Below the pieces are notes generated by a model, which saw only the letters and a program-made list of their open reading frames with translations, searched no databases and was not told the DNA's origin. A DNA stretch of 64,000 nt from Morchella semilibera (Eukaryota; Ascomycota; Pezizomycetes; Pezizales; Morchellaceae), in assembly GCA_009192285.1 (NCBI GenBank), contig WBVU01000003.1, forward strand, positions 3,069,973 through 3,133,972. The letters are read 5' to 3'. Shown here in pieces: positions 1-11,339 of this stretch. How positions within the stretch are numbered: position 1 is the first letter of the stretch; each line of letters starts with the position of its first letter. The position numbers and the translations under genes are program-made.

Positions 1-1166
1 GCCTTCCAACCCACTGGGTTCAAACAATCCGCAAAATGACGTGCGTGGAATCTACCTACTTCAGCCTCAAGATTTAAATCAACATTCCCAAGACCGATAA
101 AATTCTTTGGGCAAACAGAAGACACCACAGGGGAAAAAGAAAAAAGGGGTAAAATACATGTACGTGTATGCAATAAGTATCCCTCCGACAAGCGACGTCA
201 CAGGTTTAGCGCCACAATTGTTTTCACACGATGCTTTCAGGTTCTTGAGATTTTGATTCACAGGCATCACTACTTTTACACATATACTCTACCTACCCGT
301 GGTTGGGAGACTCTTAGCACCTGGTTTAGATACATGTATGTTTAAGTCAGCTATGTTGCACCGCATATCATTTTAGGGAGGGTAGGTGACCCACCTACAT
401 GTATGTAGGTACACCTGCGCCGAGCCAATGCATGCAGGTGCATTAGCACTAAAATTTATGCATTTGTCGTCAAGGAATTATTCATGCCAAGAACTCGTGG
501 ATGATTGCGCATCATGAGGTATCATTCGGTCATGTGGATTCACGTGGGCTACACAACACCCCAAACCATCTACAAAAATAGTAGATTATGAAGATTTGAA
601 GACATGATTGCATGATCGATTCCACGCGCGCAATTATAGAGGCCAAGTATGAAGGTGGGAGGGCGCCAGCCTACCCGCCGGCGCAAGAATGCTAGAGAAA
701 GTATCAAGAGAAGATAATTTCGCATTCCTGTGATCCTTTTGATTATTCCGCGTTTTTCATGACTCTGATCACCAGGGTGTTTAACTAAGGAAGGCAAAAT
801 GCGTGGACACAAACGAACGACGGATTAACTGTGTAGAGATAGGCACGGCGCTGGATACAGCTAAAGGGATAGCTCGACACCTGTAGCTTGTTTGGCGATA
901 ACACCTAACAAAATGATTGGCTCGTGATATGAGGGGGTTTCCAGCTCATTTTAAGGCCTTGGTGATAGTGTGGGATTCATCGAGTGAGATATTATGAATA
1001 AATATTAGCCCAGGGCTAGGGCTATCAGGACTCTGATTCAAGAGCCTCACTGCCAAGCACAACATGGTCCGTGCACCATAAATTTTCAACTTCAAAAAAA
1101 AAAAAAAAAGCTATTGCACGACTCGCGACGACACTTCCCCACCCTACGTTCACCAGCGACAAAACA
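1..1166. other. Intergenic region upstream of DBP3
   Basis: No supportable gene is seen. The stretch is AT-rich and holds three copies of the palindrome TACATGTA (155-162, 331-338, 396-403). A 16-base A run lies at about 1092-1108, within 80 bp of the DBP3 start codon, as a likely poly(dA:dT) promoter or leader element. Open frames here are short and lack family features. Confidence 0.6.
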
Positions 1167-3142
1167 ATGGCAAAACGCACAATTGAAGACGTTGAGACCG
1201 AGGTGCTTCCTGTTGGAACCAGTCTCATCTCCAAGAAGAAAAAGAAGGATAAGAGCGAGAAGAAATCCAAGTCTAAGAAGGACGCCATTCCCGAGACTGT
1301 CGTCGAAGATACCGCGCCAACACCCGGAGGTAAGAAGGGAGAGACTGATGCTGTGAGTACTGAGTCAGAAGAGAAGGAGAAAAAGGATAAGAAAGAAAAG
1401 AAAGAAAAGAAAGAAAAGAAAGAAAAGAGAAAGAAGGCGAAAAAGACCGAAGAGGCGGGCGAACCAACAGATGAACCGGAAGCCGATTCCCTAACTAAAG
1501 AGGTGGGGGAACCTCAAAAATTATCGAAAGAAGAGCGAAAAGCTGCAAAAAAGGCGGCAAAAGAAGCACGAAAAGCTATAGAATCAAACGGCACTTCTAA
1601 TGGCGTTGAATCCTCAAAGAAAAAGGTTACGGAAGACAAATACAACGGTTCCACTGGAGCTCCGGTCGCAACCTCTGGGTACACCCAGAGCTCTGAGTTG
1701 TCGAGTCTTCCGAAGGCTACAGTTGACGAATACCTTAACAAACATTCCATCTCAATTAATGACCCACATTCATCCAACCTTCGCCCAATAACCTCGTTCT
1801 CTTACCTCCCTTCTCACACATTCGATTTCTCAGCCTTCTCAACACCCCACTCCAATTCAGGCTGCTACATGGCCATACACGCTTTCTGGTTATGACTGTA
1901 TTGGTGTTGCTGAGACAGGCTCCGGAAAGACGCTAGCATTCTCTGTTCCGGCAATTCGTCACATCGCCTCCTTGAAAACCTCAGCTAAGGGTTCAAAGGG
2001 TGTTAAAGTTGTAGTTGTGTCACCTACCAGAGAGCTGGCAATGCAGATTTATGAGACGATGGAGAAATTCTCAAAAGCCGCAAAGCTAACTGCTGTCTGT
2101 ATTTACGGTGGTGTGCCAAAAGACGAGCAGAGGCAGAAATTAAAGCGTGCGGACATCATTGTAGCGACACCCGGGAGATTACAGGACCTCATCGATGAAG
2201 GGTGCGCAGACTTAAGCCAAGTCTCATACCTGGTCCTCGACGAGGCCGACAGGATGCTTGACAAAGGTTTTGAGGATGCAATCCGTAGAATCATCTCTGT
2301 CACACCTACCGCTTCTCGCCAAACTCTCATGTTCACAGCTACATGGCCAACATCTGTTCGTGAACTGGCAGCTACGTTCATGAAAAACCCTGTTAAGATT
2401 ACAATCGGTGATCGCGACGATCTCCGCGCGAATATCCGTATCAAACAGACCGTCGAAGTTATTGACCCACGCGCCAAAGAGCAGCGTCTCCTCGCTCTTA
2501 TCAGGCAACATCAGTCCGGTGCCATGAAAGATGACCGTATTCTTGTTTTTTGTCTATACAAGAAGGAGGCGACAAGAGTAGAAATGTTCCTTCGTAACCA
2601 GGGTGGTTTCAGAGTTGCTGGTATTCATGGCGATTTGAGTCAAGAGCAAAGAACTCGAGCACTTGGACAATTTAAAGATGGCAGTTGCCCGTTATTGATT
2701 GCGACTGATGTCGCAGCGAGAGGACTTGATATTCCAAAGGTGAAATTGGTTATCAACGTTACTTTCCCGTTGACAATCGAGGACTATGTTCATCGTATCG
2801 GACGGACTGGAAGGGCTGGAGCTGATGGGATGGCTTACACTTTCTTCACTGAGCACGATAAGGTAAATAATGGCTAACTTCAAGGATTTGCAAATTAATT
2901 TCTAACGTTTCGTCTAGGCACACTCAGGTGCTCTCGTTAATGTACTCAAGGCGGCGGGGCAGCCCGTGCCAGAGAGTTTGTTGAAGTTCGGAACTACAGT
3001 CAAGAAGAAGGAGCACTCTGCATATGGCGCCTTCTATAAAGAAACGGATGGGTAAGTAAGATTTGGTTCCATACCCAACTACCTGATTGGCTAATTAGTC
3101 TACAGTGCGAAAGCAGCGACAAAAATTAAGTTCGATGATTAA
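1167..3142 (+). CDS. DBP3: DEAD-box ATP-dependent RNA helicase Dbp3 (apparent 1-nt frame break)
   Basis: Nucleolar DEAD-box helicase; Dbp3 proteins act in 60S ribosomal subunit assembly (family knowledge). Proposed exons are 1167-2862, 2918-3051 and 3106-3142, giving about 621 aa once one base is discounted. Residues 1-190 are very Lys/Glu-rich, as in fungal Dbp3. The Q motif TPTPIQ lies near residue 227, Walker A AETGSGKT near 247, DEAD at 358-361, FTATWP (motif III) near 395, and [10 protein letters not shown] near 542. The 55- and 54-nt introns have GTAAAT and GTAAGT donors, the first with a CTAAC branch. The start is the ATG giving MAKRTIED. A frame break occurs in the CCCC run at about 1845-1848: upstream protein reads frame 3 and the helicase core reads frame 1, and three Cs would restore the conserved [13 protein letters not shown]. 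Whether the break is real or a sequence error cannot be told here. Family assignment is secure. Confidence 0.93.
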
Positions 3143-4086
3143 TCTTGTTTGATACCCACAAATTTCTTGTAAGGACTGCTGGCAATTGTATGCTTAGATA
3201 AAGAAGTTCGAGGCTGCGGATAAATTGATAGAGTAAATTTTGGAATTAAAGCCTGTTATCAGACGTGATGATCAGAGATATGTGGGATTATGTGTTGGGC
3301 TATAAGTACTTAATGGTGTGTAACATGAGGGTATACATTGCCTTACATGTGCCTATTAGAGTCTCCAATCTCAGAAACCCATACAGCTAGAGCCTTCTGT
3401 TTTGATTCTATAAACCTATGAATCTAGCCGCACATATCATAGATTTGCACTAACTCATAATTTATCACTCGCATAATAGGTTGTAAGATGTGATGTGTCA
3501 CATGTCATGTAACACCCTTAAGATATGCTAGGATACTCGTACTTGAACCAACCTCATTATCTGGGCTACCCGGTCTAAGGGGTATCCGCATACGATCGAA
3601 CTTGAGATAAATTGGGATGGGTTTGTTAGGCTCTACATCACCGAGTGATATATACCTGGTGTCGGTTTCGGGTTTCTTTCCGGGTGTTAACTGTAGGTTA
3701 GTTATGGCTCCTGCCCTGCTATAACCTAGATCAGCGGGAGGGGACTGAGACAAATCATAAATAACATAGTTAAGTCCGAACTGCTCCGGTTATTGTGATA
3801 TGTGATATCCCCCAGGCGGGCAGAAGTTCGGGCGGGCGAAAATGCTGCTCGGGAACTTTACGCCTTCGGAGATCTGGTTGATCCTCTTAAATCTTACTTT
3901 TATGGGCCCGGGGTTACACATTAAGAACCACTATTACGTGGAGTGCGTAGGTGGGTTGCTGCGGGGTGCGCAGTGGTTCGTGTGACCAGGAAACGGACCA
4001 AAGCATAAAGAGACCCAAGAAATCTTAAACACTCCGCACCGGACAGCTCCTTTGTGATCACAGAAAGACCTATCAAACCCATAGAG
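3143..4086. other. Intergenic region DBP3 to antiporter
   Basis: About 0.94 kb with no supportable gene. It should hold the DBP3 3' end and the promoter of the antiporter gene. One ATCACTCG word lies at 3464-3471 and its reverse complement CGAGTGAT at 3642-3649. Confidence 0.55.
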
Positions 4087-6112
4087 ATGCCTAGGCTAGA
4101 TATCAGTAACTTCAACAAGGCGTGCGGGCTAGGTGGTGGTTTCATCATCTCATTTGGCCTGGTTTCTTTGGTTGTTACTGAGAGTTTATATCTCTCCGAG
4201 TCATGTTAGTAATGTCAAACCCCCCCAATACTTTTGACTAAGGATTCATATTCGAGTAGTTATTGCTTTAAGTACAGGTGCCTTCTGGTCGAGATCAGTT
4301 GGTCCAGACCTGGCGGAACCCTGGATATACGTTGATAGTCCCTCTGAAAGCACCGAATCCTTTACAAGAAACCTTACTAGATTGGTATTGGGCATACAAC
4401 TGGTAATAGTGGGTGTTCAATTGCCGAGCAAATATATCGTTCACGAATGGAAATCCTTAGCTATGTTGCTAGGTAAGCCGTTGGGCCAAATTTGTGGATG
4501 CTGGCCATGGCTAGGATTTAACTAATTTGACTTGGTTTAGGCCCAGTGATGACCTTGATGTGGATCACAAGTAGTGTAATAATATGGTTATTTGTCCCAG
4601 AAATAACAATGGTATGTTACCTACCCACTTTGAACGCTTCATAAGCTTTGCTCATTAGTGTCTTTGCCAGCTCGGGGCTCTTGCCGTAGCCGCCTGTATT
4701 GCGCCTACAGACCCCGTTCTTGCAAACTCAATAGTAAGGGCTCTTTCTTTCACTTAGAGAAATGATTTATAATGTGTTGTAGGTGAAAGGGAGATTTGCG
4801 GAGGAGTTCATTGCACCGCACCTCCAAAACATCATTGTTGCCGAATCCGGAGCTAACGATGGCTTGGGATATCCATTCTTATTCTTGGCATTATATCTCA
4901 TTGAATATGGAGATAAGCCTTCAAGAGCACTGGGTCTGTGGTTTAGTGAGACCATGCTTTATGTTATTGGTCTTAGCGTCGTGTATGGCATTTTTGTCGG
5001 GTGGTTGGGCTTAAAGGTGTTGCGTTGGGCAATCAAGAAGTAAGTCATGCCTGTCAACTTGGCCAGTTGATTATATTTCAACGTTTCTAGTAAGATATTG
5101 TATATTCAGAGTGGGGTGGGGGCGCGTCTCGCGTTTTGGGGGCGTTTGGTTGTTTTAGATCTAACATCAAAGTTCAGGAAATGGGTCGGGCGAGAGTCAT
5201 TTCTCATATTTGCTATTGCGCTAGCGGTAAGTTCTTTTAAAACCCCGGGATTGATTTATAGTAGATAAACATAAAACTTATCAAGTATAAAGTGTTTCAT
5301 TGTCGGGACTTGCGGAATGGTTGGGGGTGATGATGTCCTTGCTTGTTTCGTGGCCGGGAACGTATTTACTCTTGAGTAAGTCCAGCCTGAAGAGAGACCT
5401 CCCTGTTGGCTTTAAAAGACTTTAACGAATAATTAGTGACTGGTACCGCCTCGAGACCAAAGACGATTTCCTTGTACCCACCGTGGATCTTCTTTTAAAC
5501 CTGGTTGCCTTTTTCTACTTTGGCCTCATAATTCCCTGGGGGCACCTCCTTCAAAATGCCATTTCCATGCCGTTCCCCAAACTTATTTGCATGGCTATAA
5601 CTATCCTTGCCCTGCGGCGTCTGCCAGCCGTTCTTTTAACATTCAAGCTCATCCCAGCGGTTCGGACCTGGCGACAGGCTGTTTTGGCGGGATACTTCGG
5701 GCCTATTGGAGTCAGTGCGGTCTTCTATCTTACAGTACTGACCGAATATACGCACATATTTCAGGGAGACGGTGTTTCGGAGGATTTTGCGGTAAGGTTG
5801 CGGGAGACGGCGACGTTAGTGGTGTGGTTTATGATAGTTTCAAGTGTTTTTTGTGCACGGGATTACGGTGCCGTTGATTATGGTTTGTACCCCCTTCCCT
5901 TTGGTACCTACAACTCCATTTTGACTCTAAGGCTTCCGCTTACGCTGGATAACAAACAGCTTGGACTTAACATTAGAGAAAGGCTACCGGCTTTATACAG
6001 ATATATTTCGGGCCATAGAGGGCCAGCAAGCTGTCAGGAGGATCTTCGTGAGGCTGGCCTCCTTGTGCCGAATGAATTTCCTGGATATGGATCTTTGCCT
6101 ATTGGTGATTAA
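4087..6112 (+). CDS. NHA1: Na+/H+ antiporter, fungal Nha1/Sod2 type (apparent 1-nt frame break)
   Basis: Plasma-membrane cation/proton antiporter of the CPA1 group; Nha1/Sod2 proteins export Na+ (and K+) for salt and pH balance (family knowledge). Exons: 4087-4204, 4257-4472, 4541-4611, 4671-4733, 4783-5039, 5178-5226, 5293-5375, 5437 onward. Motifs: APTDPVLANSIVKGRFAE, SGANDGLGYPFLFLA (the ND pair expected in TM5), RESFLIFA, GGDDVLACFVAGN, FFYFGLIIPW, LRRLPAV, GYFGPIGVSAVF. The 138-nt fifth intron is supported because joining 5039 to 5178 gives KKKWVGRESFL. In the T6 run at 5847-5852 the frame slips: with five Ts the family motif VHGITVPLIM appears, and an intron 5883-5959 then returns to the frame ending SLPIGD. 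Without correction the frame stays open by chance to 6112. The first TM segment looks about six residues short, so exon 1/2 joining is tentative. The long hydrophilic tail of yeast Nha1 is absent. Confidence 0.85.
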
Positions 6113-9100
6113 CCTTTAGAGTAGTTGAGAGTATAGCGAGAAGAGGACCAAAAGGGGTAGCGATTACTCCGGAAGTTTGCGTCTGTTCAACTAGCTCGTA
6201 CGATGCTCATTATGTTTCGACCCATCATAATGTTCATCGTGCTCTCAACAATGCTATTTGGAGAAAAGGGTGGAAAATGTTTCTTGTTAGGTTTGTGACC
6301 GATAGTTTTCGCTTCTTGATATATCCAGGGGCTCCATGTGGTCCTTTTGGGCTTGTGAGAGCTGTTACAATATACACTGTTATTTTGTCACATCTAAGAC
6401 CTGTCTATCCTGAGATTGCGGTGAATTAATTAGTGAATTAAACCAAGTGCGCTGTAATCACAAAATATCACTCGGCCCACCGTTACGATGCAGGGTCCAT
6501 ACTCGCCACACGGGACCCCACATTGAAAAACAAACCGCATTTTGTAAAACTGCACTTCTCCACTCGAAACTCACCGTTCAACCAAACATCCACCGACCAA
6601 AAGCCAAATATCCGAGGAGGACCCGGTGTTTTCTACACCGGTAGCGTAGATGTGCGGGGTGCCGAAGCAATTAACCATCTGTTACAGGTGGCGGCCCTCT
6701 TGCGCGGCGAGCATATTGGTGCTGGTGTTGCGGCACGATCGAATCGTATCATGATCAGGTCGGGGACTGCACGTCGAAACATTTGGGTTACCGGACATTG
6801 TCAGGCACCTAGGTTCGTGTAACGTACTTACTAAGTATGTGCTTGTAGCTTAATATTAAAGAAACCATCACTTTTAGTCAAAATTACTAGTTGTAGGGAT
6901 CTTTTTACTGGGTGGGCAAACAGCATTTCTCAAAATTGATGCTTGGCCTAAAGTCTCCAGTTCTGGTGAATGGTAGTGCATTTTTGGAACGCAGCTTGAT
7001 CATGTAGGAATCTTGCAGCGCTGCAAACCCGAAGGAAGGTGAGTATAGAGGTTAAAATAAGCTTTCAAGGCTTGTTTCATCTTTAACTACATGCATTTAT
7101 GTAAATACTTACCTCGGTTCAGAGAGATGTACTGAAGTGTATTTGACCATCGGATCCACCCAAAGATGGACATCTAGTTTTCATTCATGAGGAAGTTTAT
7201 GTTCATGTTCTCTAAGCACGTTTGGGGAATGTATATTCAGAGGCTTTGGGAGCCAGTGCGGAGGTAGGCAAACTTAGTGTGTGTCTCCATCAACAGCAGT
7301 GGACATACGGACGGTTCTTTCAATGTAATTGGGTATGTGGCAATAGAAGTTGGTTCTGCCACTGACCTCAAGTCTCTGCCCGCCGTCTAGTAGTTTGGGC
7401 GTTGAGATTCTCGCGCAGTGCCATGTCGCATAAATACTCGTTTTCGCCCGTGTCGGGGGCCCTACACTACATGATGTGTGTGTGTGTGTGTCTGAGTTCA
7501 GACTTTAGGTGTAAGTACACGAGTGTGGGCCAAGTTACACTTGGACCTGTCAGTAAGACGGGTAGTGAACTCGCTACGTATTTCGAAACCATGAATCTTT
7601 AGCCTCTCCCTTCCCTTTCCCTTCGTCCCCTCTTCTTTATTCTTTATTCTTGATACAGCAATATAACGTGCATCATCATGGTGCATGGTTCTCTTTCCCC
7701 TCTTTCTATGTCTTAGCCTCTTAGGTACTTCAGCCGCAAACAACACGGGATTGACCATGAAAGCCATTGAATTACTATGCTAACAATAACCTGAATTGAA
7801 GGTGGCTTTTTTCTCTCTTTCTTCTTTCGGGGCGGTGGCCAATGCCAATACCGACGCCGACATCGATCAAGTCAGCCTCACAAGTAATCACTCGCCGTAT
7901 CATACCGCAACATGCCAACTCTGCAGTCGGGAACACGTACATGTATGTAGGCCCTTAGTGGGATATCAGCGCGATCGAAGCAATTAATGAACAAACACGG
8001 CATGTTACTCACTACTACATAGAGGCAGCACACGATCGATGCGAACTATACACCTTAATGCTCCTCCCCCGAATACGAGTATGCATGTTAGTTACATGTA
8101 TGTCGAGTAGAGCATTCAGGAGAAAAATAAACGTCGTACACACAGGTATGCTAGTTTTTCATTAGCACGGACCCACTGTTTTATGTGTCTTCCCCATGGC
8201 TGAAGATGAGAACTGGCCGCACAGCGATCACGACATGTCTCATCAAAGTATCAAGCAATAGGCATGCTTATCTAGACATGTATTGCTATTATTACATAAC
8301 GTGTGAGTTGACCCCAAGCCAAAGGTGCTGCTAACTACAGTAGTGGCTGAAGGAATTCAGAACACATAATCTCGGGTTGAACACCCCTATTCGTGCTGTG
8401 CCGTAATACGAGGGAATGACGCTCGAAAAATCGGCTTCACCCGGTTGAAGTATTCTATCGGACGAGCCTCCGTAGGGCTAGGTAGTGAGCAAATACTCCA
8501 GTCAAGCAACTAGGGCATATGGGGCTCAGCGAGCCTCTTGAAATCAGAATGAGGCAAGTTACAAGCTTTGGGGAGAAGGTAGGGGGGGGGGTATAAATAG
8601 CCTGTACTTTGAGATACCAGGCTGGATATGCGGCGTGATAGTGGCTCAGTTTTAGCGACATGTCATATACTACCTACACGAAATGATGCCCTTCTTCGGG
8701 AATCATGGGGTACGATAAAACGTCACTGTTGCTCTTTTAAAGTTTTGCTGATCGCATTATTATAATGAGTTTCTGTGCTCAGAAAAATGTCTGCGCGTTC
8801 GCGTTTTTGGTGCTGGGGGGGGGGGGGTGGTGGGTTGAAGGTGGTTTGTGGTGTGTCTACATACATACCTCACCGGAACTGGGATCATGGGTACTATGAA
8901 ATGGATAGCATGTTGATCGCTCATTCGCATCTATTTGACTTTGACATGCCTGCGAAATAATATGTGAAGGGTTTGTAGGGCTTAAGTTCGTCTCTTCCGA
9001 AATAAATAGTGCGTCAACTAACCATTTCTAGATCATTTATTACCTCTTCAAGGCACATCTTCTCATCTTGAAGGGTCTTGGCTAAAAATAGTATCCTACC

Positions 9101-9502
9101 AATGTGGCGTATGTCTACTAAGTACTATAGAGTACCTATTAACCATGCCGCCTACGCCCCAATCATACCTCATGCTACCGGCATCCTGCAGTTGGCCCTT
9201 ATTATTTACCGGAGAGGAATAATGCTATACAATTTCTGTCCGCCCCTCACAGCACCTGCACAGGAGGAATAGATTACCGGACCGCCTCACTCGGCCTGTA
9301 AAGCATTGTCATCTGCCCTGTTAATCTCTTTGTAGACTGTCTTTCCCTTTGATCCCACGTTCCCTTTACTTATCTTCACACATTCTTGATCAACTGCATG
9401 TGAAATATATCCCTAGGTTTGGGAATCCTGAATTTTTTTTACTTTCTTTCTGCCCTTCTTCTACGAATCTTTATTTTCAAAAAGCAAAACCTTGCAACAA
9501 CC
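6113..9502. other. Long intergenic region, 3.4 kb
   Basis: No convincing gene. The stretch contains TACATGTA at 7938-7945 and 8093-8100, ATCACTCG at 6467-6474 and 7887-7894, a (GT)n run at about 7475-7490 and G runs near 8582 and 8815. The word TGAATTAAACCAA at about 6433 recurs in the small insertion at 12.85 kb. The last several hundred bases should be the promoter and leader of the glycoprotein gene at 9503. Confidence 0.5.
6523..6822 (+). other. Unassigned open frame, doubtful coding
   Basis: A 100-codon stop-free stretch 0.4 kb downstream of the antiporter. It has no ATG near its 5' end (the only Met is about 75 codons in), so it could only be an internal or terminal exon. The segment after codon 30 reads like ordinary protein (GVFYTGSVDVRGAEAIN, then HLLQVAALLRGEHIGAG) but I recognise no family. 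No donor or acceptor site clearly links it to the antiporter. It may be a chance frame. Confidence 0.15.
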
Positions 9503-11339
9503 ATGAGATTGAATATCCTGCGGCGAGGTGAAGGGTTAGGAGGAAGGGGGAGGGAGAATGGGTTTGGAGGTAGTAGGGGAGGGACCTTCATGATATGTTT
9601 GTTATGGGGGGCTACTGCGCTGGGTATGAAGATCGATACAAGGCAACAACTGGACAGGAGAGAGCCAGAACCGCAGAGAGCACGAGTAACAGAGTGGGTT
9701 ACTGTGACCTTGCAAGGTGGGTGGAGGGTAACGGAGTATTCAACGACGACAATTACGCCAACTGCTGCCAGTGCGGCGACAGCAATTGTCACGGTGACAA
9801 GTATTATCACGACTGGAACGACTGTAACGAATACTGTTACGACTACGGCGGTGCCGACAACGACGGCTACTACTACTGAATCAACCGCGCCAATAACGAC
9901 TGCGGCAGCCTCTACTGCGCTAATTACCACTACTTCTGCTTCCGCTTCCACTTCTCGGGCAATTGAAAGTACTGCTGTAAATGCGAATACAACTACAAGT
10001 ACAGACACAAACACATACACAAACACAAACATAGCACCAACATCAACGTCACCAACATCATCAATACCATCAACAGTTCCAACATCGACAATTCCACCTT
10101 CAACAATTCCAACTTCAACAGATGCAGGGGCATCGGTATCAAAACCCGAGGCAGTGGCAGTAGCAAGCGTAGAAACACCACAACCAAATAATAATGTGGT
10201 CGTAGTGACAGACATCGTCACCGGTGCCCCTCTGACTACCAGTACAGTCGTCGCAGTCGCACCCACCTCAACAAAATTGATCACTTGGGGCCAAGGTGGA
10301 CCTGTCCGGCGGCGCCAGGCTGCACAAGAGACTATAACCCTCACAGCAACCAGCTGGAACTGGCAAGATGGAATAACGACATCCATAATCACCGAATATG
10401 CAGCCCTCACAGGTTTGGTCACCGGTGTTCAGGCTAGTATGGCGATACCTACTACGGTAACAACAACAATGATATCGACTCAGATCAGCACATACACAAC
10501 CCAGCAGACAGTAACAGCAACCGCAACGCCCTCCACATCTGCGGCAACAGCGTCGCCATCGGCACTTACAGTGGACGATACGCCTACTATTGGGGGCGCC
10601 AGCCCTAAAACACCGAATGTGGAAGTCATAGTTGGCGCATGTTTTGGCGCACTCGTAGGATTTATTGGCATCTTTGTACTGGCATATCTCTGGGCCAAAA
10701 AAAGGCGAGATAAAAACCTCAGGAAAGAGTCTGTTGGATTCTCGAACGAAAGTTTCCTTAGGTCTAGTCCGGGAGCTGGCTTGGGCGTTAGAAGTAAGCC
10801 CTCCCGCGCTCTCATATAAAATACGCCATGTAATGTATCTAACCTCTTGACTACTAGGAATGATTGGATCCCTCCGACGCGGGCCCTCAACCAGATACAA
10901 TAATATTCCTAACGGCGAGTCGGTGCCTAACATGTCCCCCCTACCGGTCCCTCCGCACAGTCCTCCACCACAGCTCCCCCAGCTCCGAGTCATGCCGCCT
11001 TCAGGAGAGTTCAACTACGAATATACTTTCGGCTCCCCAGTCTCTTCGATCGGCGAAGCCCAGTTACACGCACTGACCTCTGGCGCAATCAGCCCGCCGG
11101 CTGTGGGAGAGAATCATCAGGATGAAACGTTTTTTGATCTACCACACCGAGAAAGTGAGCAGCCGCCATGGAGGTCACCTATGATGGATAGGGTGGTTGC
11201 AGAGACTGTGGTCAGCAGTGTGAGTGCACAGAGCGATGGGCCAATACCATCATCATCAGTATCAGTATCTGTGTCAGGAACACAGAGCCCCACGAGGAAG
11301 CCGGTGCCAGTTACGGCGGAATATGTGGTTTCGCCCTGA
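9503..11339 (+). CDS. Ser/Thr-rich single-pass membrane glycoprotein (Mid2/Wsc-like layout), function unknown
   Basis: Exons 9503-10793 and 10858-11339 (64-nt intron with a CTAAC-type branch) encode about 590 aa. A short hydrophobic stretch near residues 29-40 could serve as a signal or anchor, although the Gly/Arg-rich first 28 residues are unusual before a signal peptide. Residues about 60-370 are dominated by Thr, Ser, Ala and Val with many TTT, STS and TNT runs, as in O-mannosylated wall proteins. Near residue 374-398 lies one transmembrane helix (VIVGACFGALVGFIGIFVLA) followed by a stop-transfer KKRRDK. A Pro/Ser-rich cytoplasmic tail of about 190 aa follows. There is no Cys-rich WSC domain. 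The layout resembles cell-wall stress sensors or other single-pass wall glycoproteins, but this rests on composition only. An in-frame ATG is absent upstream; 9503 is the first good start. Confidence 0.7.

Noticed and set aside
5040-5090. Short alternative sixth antiporter intron ending at 5090
   Set aside because: It would insert about 26 residues that no family member needs. The 138-nt intron with a CTAAC branch restores KKKWVGRESFL directly.
7470-7495. GT repeat as a telomere-like sequence
   Set aside because: A simple (GT)n microsatellite only; no TTAGGG arrays anywhere nearby.
9439-10422. 327-codon minus-strand Val-rich frame opposite the glycoprotein
   Set aside because: Antisense of ACN (Thr) codons gives NGT-type Val-rich protein; a pure composition artefact.
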